Assembly (NCBI GenBank): GCA_028023455.1
Contig: JAQFVV010006621.1
Span: 497,452 to 561,451 of the forward strand
From: Epiperipatus broadwayi
Taxonomy: Eukaryota; Onychophora; Udeonychophora; Euonychophora; Peripatidae
DNA: 64,000 nt
Direction of reading: 5' to 3'
Below the pieces are notes generated by a model that did no database searches, had not been told where the DNA came from, and worked only from the letters and a program-made list of their open reading frames with translations. The position numbers were made by a program, and so were the translations under genes. Positions within the stretch are counted from its first letter, which is position 1. Each line of letters opens with the position of its first letter. Of the stretch, positions 50,248 to 63,849 are shown piece by piece.

Positions 50248-53200
50248 GTTCAATTAATATACAGATTAATTTTGTTTCAGGTAGTCTAAAATTTTTAAAT
50301 AAGATTGTAATTTTTTAATCAATATTAATTTATACCTACCCTAGCTTGCTATTCCAAAAAGCCATCTCCATATTTTTAAACTAAGAGCAAGCAAAAAAAA
50401 GCTATAAACTCTCACTATTCCTCAACTAACTAATGTTTTACTTCACAGTTTCTCTATGGGAAAATGCTAAATAGTTTTTGTACTGCAATGAACTATTTAA
50501 TTAAATCGTTTTACTCTTAATTATATTATATAAGCATAGTTTGTTTAACATAACAGATATATATATATACTTTTTAAATAAATTTTATGTAAAGTTAGAA
50601 CTTTTAAACTTATATATACATGCTTTCCTTTTTTTATAACCATTATTATACTTTTAATTTAAGATTCCTATTACACATAAAATCAGTGTCATCTGAGAGT
50701 CAGTTCTAGAGAACTTAATAATATGCAATATATCCATTCCATTGTAGTTTAATTATTTAAATTACCACTACAATATGTTCTGCCTACGTAATTAAGATAC
50801 CTTATATATGCACTTTTGTTTAAAAGTAAAACGTCGTGTGCATGCTTCCTATTTCTTAATTACTGCACATTTTTTTCTGTTAGAAAATCTAAATAAATAT
50901 TAACTAGTTAAAAAATTATTTCACACAGATATTATCTTTATATGTATCTAATAAAAATCTAAACAGCTGCTACTATTTACAATATAGTCCTGGGTTGCCA
51001 TAAGTTTCAAATGACTAGCAAAAAAAAGGGGGTTAAAATTTAGGTATATTACTGTTAGTTAAAAAATTGTTTGTATTTTATTTTAAATGCAGAATACGAG
51101 GATTAACGATTAACAAATATGGGTTCGTAAAACGAATTAATATGCCAGAAATAAATCCACTTTTTTTTTTACTGATTCTAGATCTCATTTTAGATTAAAA
51201 AACTTCTTACTCGACAGTTCTTCATAAAGAAAACTGTAATTTTGTTTTTTTAATTGTTTTTTTTTAGTATTTTTTAAGACTTTTATTGCAAGAGATTATC
51301 TCAGTCCTACGTCAAAAAGTAGTTTAAAATTATTTTATATATTAAATGCTGAAAATTTTATAATTCGGTAAGTATTTATATGATCGTCAAGAGAAGTCAA
51401 TTTTATGACATCTAACAACAATAAAAATATATTGCTTTCAATAATAAAGAAAGATATATTTTAGTTACTAATATATTTCCAGTTATTCATCTAAACTAAA
51501 CGATTTTACATTATGTAAATAACGTTCTGGTTGATAAAAAAAAAAAAATTTATCTTGACAATATCAATCAACTGTAAAAGACGTTAAACACAAAGCGTTG
51601 AATGGATCAAAATTAGTCTACATGATTCCTTTATAGACAGACCACCAATTATAAACAGTTCACTGCTTTGATATAAATATAAAAATTAACAGAGAATAGT
51701 CTTTTAATATTTTAAAATATTTTAAATCAATCATTGTCAGATCTACATTACTATGATATTAATCAAGAATTTTATTGATAAATGCAGCACGTGGAAATAA
51801 AATTATCCTGCATTCAGCAATAACTGTACATAAAACAATAAAGATTGCATAAATTTTATGCAATAAACAAACAACATTGATTTACTTTAATGATTTTTCA
51901 TATTCCCTAATAACTTTAAGAAGTTTCAAAATACTATTGAGCACAAATTGTTATAAATACACAAAATAATAATAATAATGATGATGATGATAATGATGAT
52001 GATGATGATGATGTCCTACTTGTGCCTGTGTATATATTGTAAACTTTCCTTTTCATATGTGTATTTTATATAACAAAAAAATTTTTATTTATTAAACTTT
52101 CTAATTTGTCTTTCTTGTTTTATGACTAGGCCATAATATGGTTAGACAATTGAGTATCACAAACCTATCTTTCTACTATAACTTGTTTGTCCTGAATCTC
52201 CACATTTCTTACTATACACTTTAAATCTATCTACCACCTAGCTCTAACGTTAAACCATAAATCATATAAAATATTATTTCATGAAACTCAACAATTGATT
52301 ATAATTATCTATCAAATAATTACAAGGTAGATTTAGGAAGACAGTTACAAGAGAGTGGGTTTTAATATAAATAAAATAAAATATATCTTTCCATGACATC
52401 TTGAATTAATCACATCAATTAATAAAATTTATTATAATATATCTTTTATAATAACTACTACTACCTTGTGCATATCTCAAGGTTCTTACTTATCCCAATA
52501 TGATAACCTAATAATTCCTCTATTTAAGATAATTGAATAATAAGAGGGATTTTACTAAGATCCAAATACCTTAATAATAATCACATCCAACATTATAATA
52601 CAATGTTAAATCATTTCAGTAAAATTAGTATATCTTTTTAACAATGATAATAAATTCCCAATTATAAATCATCATCATATTTTCTAACAATTAATACAAT
52701 TATATCTTATAACTAACTCCTGCTTCTAAAATGAACTACTTTTATTATCATCTTAAAATATAATCATTATTCCAAATAACTTTCATTTTAACTTTAGTCA
52801 GCTAAATAATCAACTTGCTTGGTTTTATATACCCTATTAACTTTAATTAGATTGTCTAAAATATTCTCATATCAATATCTGATACTCATATACTCTTCTG
52901 AATGTATTTGAAATGAACTCAAATATATTTTCATAAGAAATTTCCATGTGACTATAAAGATATAACCATTTTTAAATTAAAACTATAATGCTATTAAATG
53001 TTCTCATTCAAGTAATTGTGATTGAATTTAATAAACAATTAAATCTATCAGTTTTGTTCTATATAATACTCCCAATAATTTGTGTGTTTGGATATGACAA
53101 AGTGGTGAAAATAATTCCAAATTGAAACAAAGACTTCACTCAACCACTGTATTTACAATATTAGTTTATTTACATGAATAACAATAATTATTAACAGAAT

Positions 53201-56200
53201 TTTAAATAGTATGTATAATAACAACAAAATATAACACATATAATTTCTTTAACATTTGTACAATTATGTACAATAATGAGAACCACTGACTCCTACCTAC
53301 TAAATAAAATTTTAAACTTATAGGAACCTATTTTCCCTATTTTTCAATTTCCAAGAATCATTGTGAATAATATTGTTATTATTATTATTATTTTTTAAAC
53401 TAAAAGGTTCCTTATTTTATGTATATTTCTTATTTAAGATACATATTATTATTATCCTTATGAATGCAAAACAACCACATCACATATTGTCAGAATGTGA
53501 TTATTTTTATCACCTAAAAATCTATGAAATTAATACCCATAATAAAACCAAAGATACAATACCATTTGATCATCACTCATTCCATTCATTTTTTTTTGTT
53601 TGTTTTCATTATTGATCCCATTTGTTTTTATTTTCATATAGTGTCACTTTAAGATTAATTACTTAATGCAACCTTTGTTTTGTATTTACATTTTTATTTT
53701 CCATTTAAACAATTTTCCACACTTAGATAAACCATTATACTCTTTTTATAAATCCACCTATATACCATGCCTACCTTATTTTCTTTATAATTAACATTCT
53801 GTAGATAAGAAACTGATGTCTACTGGACTCAAATGCTACAAATATACAATGGAGGTCTTATTTACCTTTCCAAATAAGGTGTGCTCTCATGGCAAGTAAT
53901 CATTTATTCCTCATGATACTATCTTAATATCCAAGCTTTTCCATTAAGCTCTTGTGGATTTGATCACCTTCATCTTATGGAAATTCCTCACATTATAACA
54001 TCCAACTACATATATGAGTATCACTTAGATTAACCTCATTATGTTCTTATCAGTTCTTCAGGAAATTACAATTTACCACATTGACTATCCCCTGGAATGA
54101 CAACCTATCTAAATGTAAAAAGGATCACAGGCATACATCATACAATAAACAGCATAACTATATAATTATTTTATCTTTCCATTAATTATTTTCCTAATCT
54201 CCTGGTGATATACTACAAAACAAAGTGTCAGTATAATTTGACAATAGTCAATATTTATTTATTTATTTTTAACTTGGGATCACAAGTTTACTTATTGTAT
54301 CATATAGTTTATCATCCACCCATCTTTAATCCTTTCAGATTACTTTTCTTCACACTTCATTATCATACATTTGGTTATTTTCACTATTATATTACTAGGT
54401 TCTTTAACATTACCTTATACTAATCAACTTACATTTTAAAATATATCATATATTAATCTTACCTTGATATGATTTTATAATAAAAACTTAGAACATTATT
54501 TTACTCATTTCACTCTTCTATTTAGTTTGCATCTATAACATTTTCATTTGGAATATATCTAAAATTATCACTTAAAGATTAACATATAAAACAATTTTTA
54601 ACATAATGAAGATTAACTTCATAACAAAAAAAATATATAAAGTTAGCCATTATCTAATTTCTATCCAAAGAATAAAAAATTATTATTTAGTTTCTTGTTC
54701 TTCCTTTTTTGATTAATCTACACATATGTAAAGCTGATAGTTCAGATTTTCTTCCACATCAGGACTTTGAATGCATTTGTCAATTATCTAATAGATTGCC
54801 TCTTCAATATTTGAAAAATGATGAAATTATAATAAAATGAGGATTTTGTTATTTTTTTTTTAAGTTTACATGTTCTCTGAAACCATTTAATAATCAGAGA
54901 TTTTTGTATCTCACTATTATAAATTTACTGGAATCAGTAGATTAATGGATTATGCCAAATATAACTATTCAAGTGTTTTTAAAGTGTTGATCAAAACCAT
55001 TTAACATAAATAAGTTCGTTGTTTTATTTCTATGTTTATATTACAGTTTATTGATATCAAGTCTCATAATATATATATTTTCTTTTCTATGGGACAATTT
55101 TAACTCCTATGAGTAATTTTGCATTTATTATTGACTCTTACAAATAAATATTTATAAGTCAGTTAAATAAAATTATTCCTATTTACACTACTATAGGTGT
55201 ATCTTCTTAAAAAATATTGTAGGATCAGTTTTAATCATGTAAATCAATTTAATTATTATCCCTATTATTTGTCTTCCACATTTCTGTAAGTTATTCTTTA
55301 AAGATTTCTATTCTGACTTTAATTTAGTTCTCTTTATATCATAAAGTTAAATTATCTTTTAAGTATATAATGAAGTATAGATAACTGAAACTGTTTTCAC
55401 TTACGTGAAAGATTGTTCAACTTCTAACCACTTGAAATAAATCAATATTATCCTTATATATTTGACTGTTCACCATAATAATAAGATCCACTGGCAACTT
55501 TTCCTGCATTAGCATTTTTTTAGAATTGTAATGTGATCTCCTAAATTATGACTTTGTGACTGAGGAAGAAATTAATTATTTACTGCATGATATAATTATT
55601 TACCCAACACATATTATCTTGATTTTTTATTAATATAAATTAAATTACAGTTACAGCACAAAATTATCTTTATAATTGTCTGAATTTTAACAAATATTTC
55701 TGATGACTTAATTACTTACTAGCTTCATTTGTTTTTTTCCCCCTTCTTTTTTTTTTTATCGTCTGTCTTTTATCCAAAATTCCCGCTAATATTACTAAAA
55801 AGTTGTTTCATTTACTGAGCATTTTAATTTTTAACATAAAAATAATATTTCAAAACTAATTAAATTCAACCTTTTAATTTTAACATAAAATAATGTATTT
55901 AGTCAACTTTATAAAAATATTTTACTAAGCTATTAAAATTATCATCTTTTATTATTATAATTATTTTAAAAAATATATATATATTTATAAAATTATTTAT
56001 AGACCTGAAAAAAAAAACAATCACAAACAAATAAAAACAATAGTATGTTTATAATATCTTTTTCAGTCTCTACTAAAATTATCTATCAAGTTATTAGTGC
56101 CAGTTATATTTTTAAAATTTAAAATTTTGGATGATTAAGTACATCTTATTAGGTAATTTATTACGGTGAACTAATCAAAAGGTCACAATATATATAACTA

Positions 56201-56332
56201 TACATGGTGGAGCCTAATTATTTTTTGAGTTTATAAAATCTCCAGAACACTTAAAACATGCAGTTAAACTCATTTGAAAAAGGCAAATTACACATGAGAT
56301 GCTTGTCTAAGTAAATTAGGTATCATTAATTG
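50248..56332. other. Long AT-rich non-coding stretch
   Basis: About 6 kb without a believable frame on either strand, no recognisable transposon and no RNA gene. A small (AAT)n/(GAT)n run is at 51967-52011. Frames at 53373-53615 and 54205-54423 have chance-like composition. It could be a large intron or intergenic DNA. Confidence 0.5.
51967..52011. repeat. (AAT)n(GAT)n microsatellite
   Basis: Short run of aat units then gat units. It resembles the tail of the RTE copy at 39862 but no RTE coding sequence adjoins it. Confidence 0.85.
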
Positions 56333-56599
56333 ATCTAGATCAGGTGTGCCCAGCCTTTTAGAACCTAGGAGCTACTTTTTATTTTCCAAATAAATGGCGA
56401 TCATTAAATGGGGAAAAGAACAAAATGAATCAATTTATAAATGAAATAAACAAATATAGTTAAAATTTTAAACAAATTTATTTAATGTTATGATTGACAT
56501 TGAATATTATTAACTATTTTTGAGTAATCTGGTTAGCAATTAAAAACAGCCAAACATAAACAATCATTAAGATGATTTTCAGTCATACAGTATGATATT

Positions 56600-58664
56600 T
56601 AGATTTTATATAGTTCATATGAGAAAATGATGACTCACATAAATATGTTGATGCAAAATAAGAATGACGTCTAAGAATGCATCTTTCAATAGTGGATAAT
56701 TTTCAATGGTAATATTGTTCCATATATCAAATTGACCATGTGATGTCAATCTAATGTCATTTTGTAGTTCAATTAATTGCATTTTCAAGCTACCTATGTC
56801 CATATTAAATACAGCTTGATTTTCTATATTTATTTTAGAGAATGGTTATGTGAAAAATGAAATGATTGGTCAATCTTGAAATCATTGCTGAAATTGCAGA
56901 AAAATTCTTGGTAATCACATTTCTATGTTTAATCCAATTTCTTTTCTTAAATTTGCAAAAGGTTTCAAATCTTTTTATTAATTTGAAAAATCCACATTTC
57001 CAGTTTCATTTTAAATGTATCTATTAATGGAACTAATCCTGTTGGTTATTGTTTTGTTTTTTGTCCTTGAAAATCTAGATTTAATTCATTTAATTTAGTT
57101 GTTAGATCTATTCAAAATGCTAGCTTTTGCAGCCACATCTTGTTGTGAAATAAAAAAGCACAAGAATCTTTTTTTCATCTAGAAAATCTTTTATATGTGG
57201 CAACAGCTTGTGGAATCTTTCTAAAACATTAGCTTTGCTCAACCATCTGACTGAATTATGAAGAACGAAGTCACTATAATCTGCATCAATGCTATCAAAA
57301 CAGGCAAAACTATCCATACAGTAGTGTCACTCAGTGCAAGCGAGAGTAATCAATGGATGCTAGAAGGCTTACTCGTCCAATATCCCAAGACTAGTTTCTG
57401 GCTTGTGGCCTTCATTACTGAGAAGCCTTGGATCTGAGAGCACTGCATCTAGATCTTAGGAATATTCTGCACAAGCCTTTTGGCATTCATTGATTACTCT
57501 GACTTGCACTGAGTGCCACTACTATACAGACAGTTTTTCCTGTTTTAATAACAGTTATAAGCAAGCATAAGAAATGGTGATTGTGTGATGTTTGGTGGAT
57601 TAACATCAATGCTATCTAAAAATGACTGAAACAATCTATTTTCCAGTGGTTTTGCCCTAATTGAATTGTTTATTTTAATAGTTGTATTCATAACATCTTC
57701 AAGGTTCAACATTTTACCACATAATGATTGTTGATGAATTATGCAGTGGTATAAAATAAAATTAGACAAATCAATATCTCACAAATGCTAAAAATCCATT
57801 TTCACAACCATTCATATGTAAATAAGCATTTATTTTATATAGCGTATGTTTACAATTGTTTATATCTTATATTGGTGAGAAAGTATTCGTTTATTATTAA
57901 CACTCGCAAAGCGTATGCACAATTAGCTTAAAAGGCTGATATTTGAATATATACAACCAGTCATAGAAAAAACATCATCTGTAGTAATGAAAATGATCTT
58001 CTTAAGAGGAAGATTTTTAGATATTATGAAAGCTTTAAAAATATTGTAGATCTCCCTTCTGGTTTGCTCTTTTAAAGATAGGATTTTGAGAAATTCTTCC
58101 TTTACATCAAATCAGGAAATACTAAATGTACAAATATACTAAGCTAGGTCATATCACAATTGTCAGTTCATTCATCAAATTGGAGTGAAAACCATGAACA
58201 ATTTTCAAAATCCCATTTAAGTTGTGATCTTAAGTTCATCATCATGGTTTCAACTCATCTTGTTACAGCTTGTCTGGAAAGTTATATAATTTAAATAGCA
58301 TCAACAATCTCCATTTTATTTTTAAAATTGTGAAATAAGCTATCTGCTGCAGCCAAAAAAGCTTTTTTTTAATATCTCAATCTGTAAATGGCTTTTTGTG
58401 CTTTACAAAAATTTGACACACAAAAAAAAATTGCCATTGTTGATTTATAATAACTTTTTTGAATGAAGAATGCTGTGAATTTAAAGATTTTGGAGAAAAG
58501 TATCCATCAAAACTTGTATGAGTAGTAGTAAAATGTGTTCTTTTCGGTAAAGCTACTGTAGAAGTACATAATAAACATAAACACTTTTCTTTATACATGA
58601 TGAATAAAAACTCTTCTTTCTAGTCATTATTTAAATGATATATTTTTGCTTTTTTATTGCTCAT
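56600..58664 (-). pseudogene. hAT transposase (ZBED/SCAND3-like), frameshifted
   Basis: Domesticated relatives of this transposase are named ZBED and SCAND3. The minus-strand start MSNKKAKIYHLNND is at 58664, followed by a zinc-finger-like CLCLLC near 58570 and TTHTSFDGYF. After a decayed stretch the frame 57545-57769 reads CIIHQQSLCGKMLNLEDVM, a typical hAT core block, and continues beyond the nested MITE as DSIDADYSDFVLHNSVRWLS (frame 57120-57317; RW is conserved in the family). The C-terminal dimerisation block is seen near 56640 as ENYPLLKDAFLDVIL. The usual ending with a Ser/Glu-rich motif is altered to YVSHHFLI. At least ten stops or frameshifts are present. Confidence 0.8.
57319..57524. 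mobile_element. Nested foldback MITE inside the hAT transposase
   Basis: The left end cagtagtgtcactcagtgca and the complement of the right end tagtagtggcactcagtgca match for ~50 bp (gagagtaatcaatg, atgc, aaggctt shared), and weaker complementarity continues to the middle. TA dinucleotides flank both ends (57317-57318 and 57525-57526), consistent with a TA target duplication. It splits the transposase frame between the CIIHQQ block and the RWLS block, so it arrived after the hAT copy. Confidence 0.8.
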
Positions 58665-59202
58665 TATGGGGGAAAATCAAATAATTTAAATTTTGTCACA
58701 AAATAAGAATTATCAATAAAAATACTCATATAATATTAAATTAATACAATTTAGGTATCGATACTACTTTTCACAATTGAAAAAAAAAACTTTTCAAAAA
58801 TTATTTTAAAAAATCAGAATGTCAAAACTAGACTGCTACTTAAATGAAAATTCAAAAATAAATGATTTTTTTTTTGTTTTCGTATTGCTATAACCAAAAA
58901 AATAGACGTGATGAAACGAAATGATAGTAAATTTATCGATTGTTTTCTTCAATTTTTTATTATTTGACAGTTTTTTACAAGCTTATAGTTTTTAAATTTT
59001 TAGTTTTAAATTGGATTTCGCATTCAGATAAAAAAATCCCATATTTTAATAGTTGCTTTTTAAAAATTATTTTTTGAAATTTAGTTTTTAAAGATAAATT
59101 CTTTTCTATATAAAATGTTATTTTTGCTTGCGCGAACGATTTAAAATTTCTTGACGATCGACCAGTCGATTGCAATCGATACCTTGGACACCTGATCTAG
59201 AT

Positions 59203-59460
59203 CATACATACTTTACATTTATCCATCATCATATTGTAATAAATGAGTTTTTTTCTTAAATATATTCAGTTATTATTAAGCATTAATATTTTTATTTAAA
59301 TATAATGTCAGATGAGTGAATCTGTCTGCTAATAACCATTAAAACTTTTATCTAAAAACTGTCTTTAATAAATAAAGTGTTTTCAAAAAATGTGGCATGT
59401 TTGAGTTATATATATATTGTAACAATGTGTATAAAAACGATATATAAAAAAATATAATAA
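59203..59460. other. AT-rich non-coding stretch
   Basis: No feature recognised; a short (TA)n is near 59410. Confidence 0.5.
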
Positions 59461-59590
59461 GCATGAAATACGTATATTGGTGATTATTTATCTTTTCAAC
59501 ATATATGTTCGAGTATATCAGTGTTGTGAGATAGTGTTGAGAGTGGCAGGTCATGTGAAAGTCTGTGCTCATATATCCTATATATTACAT
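59461..59590. repeat. Diverged partial copy of the 11744-12152 MITE
   Basis: Shares gcatgaaatac.tatattgg, tgattatttat, gtgagatag, tcatgtgaaa.tct and atcctatatattacat with the right half of the MITE at 11744. The left half is absent or unrecognisable. Confidence 0.7.
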
Positions 59591-60039
59591 ATATAGACAC
59601 AGGTATTTATAAGCCTGTGTGTTACAGCTAATAATTAAAGTAAATAAATTTATGGGAATGAAAAAGGGGAGAGAATGGAAAACGCTGATAATAATAATTT
59701 TATATGCTGAAAGAAAGATAAGCAGGTTAAGTTTTGTTAAAATAAATATATATATATATACGTGGTAGATAAAATAAATAAATAAATAAGTGCAGGTAGG
59801 CATTAGTAAACGCTAGAAATCTGCAACCAAATGTTTGTTGATGAGAATGTGATGGGGAAAATTGGCGAACAGTCTATTTAATTATAAATTAAAGAAAATA
59901 ATAAATTAGTAAAGCGATTAAATTATTAAATTAAATAAATTAATAAACCTATTGGCTGTGAATAAAATACACTATAAAAAGTCAAAAGGTATAAAAAAGT
60001 TTTTAGAATGCATAAATGATTACATGAAAACAAACTAAA
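59591..60039. other. Non-coding leader upstream of a Gag-like pseudogene
   Basis: AT-rich. The word attggcgaacag at 59861 could be a decayed primer binding site (TGGCG...), but no LTR end is clear in front of it. Confidence 0.3.
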
Positions 60040-61500
60040 ATGGAGGCTCAGAATAATGAAATAGAAAATGTTCCCATCAAGGAACAGCAAAATAAAACCA
60101 AAAAGAAAGAAGTCACTAACAAACAAGAAAATAGTGATATCATAGTGTGTGGATAACTAGAATGCTTGAAAAACAGGCTAAAGAAAGTAAAAAAAAAAAT
60201 GCTGAAGAGCTTAAAAATCAGAGTAAATAAATTTGGCAGAAGAACTGAAAAATCAATAAAAAGAAGCGAATTAAAAAATGGCTAATGAGCAGAAAAATCA
60301 GAATAATGAAATGAATAGAAAAGTAGAAGGGTAAACTGAAATACTTGAAAAATTAAAAGATCAAATTAGATTATGCTATGATAAATTAAAACAAGAAATT
60401 ATGAGAGAATTTAACAAAAATAAAGTCAAAAATCAAATCGAGATGGCATATCAAATAATATAAAAAAAAAAGTAGAACATAGATAAATATAGGGCTAGAT
60501 GCAAAAAGCAGTAGAGGAAACTAAAATAGAAAATGAAAAAATAATTGAAGATATTAAAGTGGAAATTTAGTAATTTGAAAGAAAAAATAGATTAAATAAA
60601 TGTTAGAAAAAGTAGAAGTAGGCAAACTGAAACATTAGGTGAAAGAAATATACTTATCAAACTAAATAATTCTGACCATGCTAGTGTAAATGTGAATGTG
60701 CACATTTTAAATAACCCTGCAATTGTAAATCAGTTCTTAAAAAATTTGATTACTTTCTGGCCATATAAGTAAAGCTCCAATAGAACACTTAAATAGCCTG
60801 GAGAGGTATATCAGCTTAAATCAGATAGTCAAAGAGGCTATGATCATGATTGCATGAAGCCATTTACAAAAGAGGTCTCAAGCTTGGTGGGATCCTTTAT
60901 ATAAGAAATTTGTCACTTTCACCAAATATAAAAAATCCTTAATAACTAGGTATGGGAGTGAGGATTTCCAAGAAAATATTCATCACCAGGTGTCACCAGA
61001 TAAATGGATACCTGGTAAACCATTTATACCTTTATTCAGAAGGCAGGTGGCAAAATTATGCTCCTTAATAGCCAACTCACAATCTGAACAACAAATTATT
61101 CAGATAGTGCATCACAATTTCCCTCATAATGTCAAGCAAATGCTCATAGGGACAGAGAGAAAAACAGTTGAGCAAATGTCCAAGTTACTGAGTGATTTCA
61201 ACAGTACCAGATCAGCCTATGGTGTAAAAAATAGAGGATTTAAACCCCAACCTAGAGTGTTGGCTATAAATGTGATATGGTTTAGTCATTGAATCAATTC
61301 AGGGAGTGGAGTGGTGAACCTGAAGAAGATGAATCTCCAATAATCCCAAAAGAAAAATCTTTCAGAGAACCAGAAGTGATTCCAATATCAGTCATGCAAG
61401 GCAAAAAGAAAAGCCAAGGGATGATTCACAATTTCCTAGCAAAAGTGGATACTTAGTCAAAAGAAATAATAATAAAAAACTGCCAGATAAAAATTAAATA
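60040..61500 (+). pseudogene. LTR-retrotransposon Gag, decayed
   Basis: From ATG 60040 the frame reads MEAQNNEIENVPIKEQQ and then a Lys/Glu-rich stretch with coiled-coil character, interrupted by many stops. From about 60870 a typical Gag core appears: SQAWWDPLYKKF, then (frame 60990-61292, 100 codons) SPDKWIPGKPFIPLFRRQVA, IIQIVHHNFPHNVKQML and TVEQMSKLLSDF. These match the usual order of Gag of gypsy-type elements: a WW block, a long helical region, a P-x-x-V/I-x-x-x-L block and a T-x-E/x-x-L block. There is no zinc knuckle and no Pol. The protein starts differently from the Gag-like gene at 14919-16634, so the families differ. Confidence 0.65.
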
Positions 61501-62408
61501 TGTAATCTGACAGATTCACTGGCTTGACTCAATCAATAATGATCAGGAATTTTGAATAATGGAAAAATGATTACCAAAGTTTTAATCTTAATAAATAAAT
61601 AATAATAATAATAAAAATGATAAAAATAAATTCTTAAATAAAAGGATTTCATTATGAAAATGTTAAAATAAATAGAAAAAAAACAATGATAACCCCTTGA
61701 TTACATCTATCTTTAATGTTATGAGAAACCCAACTGTTACATCTATGCTGTGAACACAGCAAAGCATGATCAAAATAAATATGTAAAAATAAAATGTTTT
61801 AATTGAAAAAAAATAATGTGTTCAAAGTGAAAAATAAATAATTAATCATAAAACTAATAATGATAAAAAAATAATAAGTAAAATAAATCAATATCGAATG
61901 TCAATAAATGTTAAATTAAGATTGAAGCATGTGTATGTGAGTATATGGGCTAAGATAGAAATTTTAGATCAGATTTTGATTAGATTAAGCTTTTCATGGA
62001 TACCTTTGTTCTACAGTGAGTATGTGCATAGATAAGACATTGTTGATGATGCACCAGTAGATAAAGTCCTGGTTCAGTAATAATACATCTGGAAGAAAAA
62101 TTCCCAGTAACTTCATAAAAAATAATATTTTCATAAGTTGAATGGACAGTAAGGTCCATGTTCATTATCTGTAGTGCACATAATTAGTCCATGCTATAGT
62201 CTCCAAAAAATTAAAAAGGTTTAATTAACACAAAATTGATCTGTGAGTGAATTGCTTAGTACTTTAATTGATACCACTCTTTATATTACCATTTAATAAC
62301 AATAACAGTAAAACATACATACATTTTAAAAAATTAATAGTTATTTTATTAAAAATTCAAAGTGGTCAATACCCAAGTAAAGGAATTGACACCTTTAAAT
62401 CTTCAATT
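61501..62408. other. AT-rich non-coding stretch
   Basis: No frames of note. No Pol sequence follows the Gag pseudogene, so the element is internally deleted or was truncated. Confidence 0.5.
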
Positions 62409-62423
62409 GTAAAAAGTATAATG

Positions 62424-62465
<42 letters not shown>

Positions 62466-62478
62466 TATACTTTTTACA
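62409..62478. repeat. (TA)n-centred palindrome
   Basis: The arms tgtaaaaagtataatgta (62409) and tacattatactttttaca (62461) are perfect complements around a (TA)n core. A further (TA)n run extends to 62527. Same architecture as 4793-4858. Confidence 0.85.
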
Positions 62479-62527
62479 GATTTATATATATATATATATA
62501 TATAGCATATATATATATATATATATA

Positions 62528-62625
62528 ACAAAAAAAAGACTTATAAATCCAATAAATAATATTATATTTCAACCAGAGGACTGGTTTTCATCAGAAAGAA
62601 AAAAATACACAGTAAAATGGTGATA
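62528..62625 (-). other. Possible Penelope-like or SINE terminus
   Basis: On the minus strand: tctgatgaaaaccagtcctc then tggttgaaatataatatta and aagtctttttttt. A TGATGA word followed by a hairpin (accagtcctctggt) and GAAA is a pattern seen in Penelope-like terminal regions. No protein evidence. Confidence 0.25.
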
Positions 62626-63709
62626 ATCAAAAATTACAGATTTGGTAAAAGATTAAAAATTTAACAAAACCCCCCTGATTGGTCACAAAATCTAACACAA
62701 AATATCTACCCAATCAATGACAAAATTCAAACAAAAAAAAACTACATTCCTTCCTAATCAAGCTTAAATTCTATTTAAATTAAAATAAATATATATATAT
62801 ATGGTACATTAAAAATGTGTATATATACAAGTTACATAATACTGTAAATCAAATAAGGAAAATAAAATTATATTTCAATATTTAATTGTTTAAAAAAAGA
62901 AGTTAAAATTAAAAAAAAAAAAAAAACCAAATCTTGGGGATTAAGCTAAAATACTAATTATAACATTTTTTCTTTTCTTTTCTGTATTTTAATTTAACAT
63001 ATAATCCTTTCAAAAGCACTTTTAATTGGAAGCACTTTTAATTAAAAGCTACATATAATTGAAAACAAATTTGTACAAGATGTAATTAATTTCTGGACAT
63101 AAATTCCAGACTGATTAATTAACAATAGTTAACTGGTTCTGTGCAATCAAAAATGTAAGATAAAAATATAAAAATGGAACTAATTAAAAAAATATAAAGA
63201 TCAAATGATTTGATATCATGGGCAAAAATTCGAGCAGGGGGGAGTTGGAGTGTATAAATACTGAAAAGGCTAATTTTTCAGGATCAGAAAAGAAAGAACA
63301 ACAGCAGCAGAAAAAGCAAAAGAAGAAAGTCAGTTAGCTTTCAAGAATAGCTGACCAAAGAATCTATAAATCAGCTAAAATGACTGAATTTAGTAGGATG
63401 AAACAATTTTTATATGGTCATGTTGATAAAAAGTGTGTTGCTACACCAAAGCTGAGAGTTTGTTTATTTCCACCTTCTGTATCCTGAACATCATTAGCCA
63501 GATGCAGTAATATATATTTCTGACTCACATTTCCCAATGTTTTTACTTGCCATGAACTAAATCTACAAAACCAAACCTAGCCATAGTATACTGAACCAGG
63601 AGAAAGTGTCCAATTACCAATAGACCCACTCTGAATCAAACAGGATAAGAAGGTAGGGATGATCATGCAAATACTGAATTAAAACCTAAGTAAATATTGT
63701 TTTGATGGT
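62626..63709. other. Non-coding stretch with G-tract and TATA-like box
   Basis: At 63233-63262 the run gagcaggggggagttgg is followed by tgtataaatac, which could be a polypurine tract followed by LTR promoter sequence on the plus strand. A purine-rich block (acagcagcagaaaaagcaaa) follows. No second LTR was recognised. The rest, including the more balanced stretch 63340-63660, has no recognisable frame. Confidence 0.3.
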
Positions 63710-63849
63710 GTACCAGTCAAAACATGTTGAACCATATAACATGAGCTATAACTCAAAAAACGTACTTCAAACCCAGTCAAGCCTGAGATTTAGGTCAGGG
63801 ACAACCTGGATTTGAAGCCACTCTCTAGGCTCCAGATCAAACACCTAAT
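63710..63849 (-). repeat. Dispersed repeat, copy 2
   Basis: Reverse complement matches 1680-1817 along its length. The shared core on this strand reads aagcctgagatttaggtcag. Family unknown. Confidence 0.65.

Larger units (their letters stand above)
56341..59194 (-). mobile_element. hAT transposon, complete ends, decayed transposase
   Basis: Terminal inverted repeats: the left end reads caggtgtgcccagcctttta and the right end, on the other strand, caggtgtccaaggtatcg. Both ends are flanked by the 8-bp duplication atctagat (56333-56340 and 59195-59202). An 8-bp duplication is the hallmark of the hAT superfamily, and the end sequence resembles Charlie-type elements. Total length 2,854 bp including a nested ~206-bp MITE. 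The transposase on the minus strand has many stops, so the element is inactive. Confidence 0.9.

Noticed and set aside
53373-54423. Short plus-strand frames in the 50-56 kb stretch
   Set aside because: Residue use is that of random T-rich DNA and no motif or neighbour supports them.
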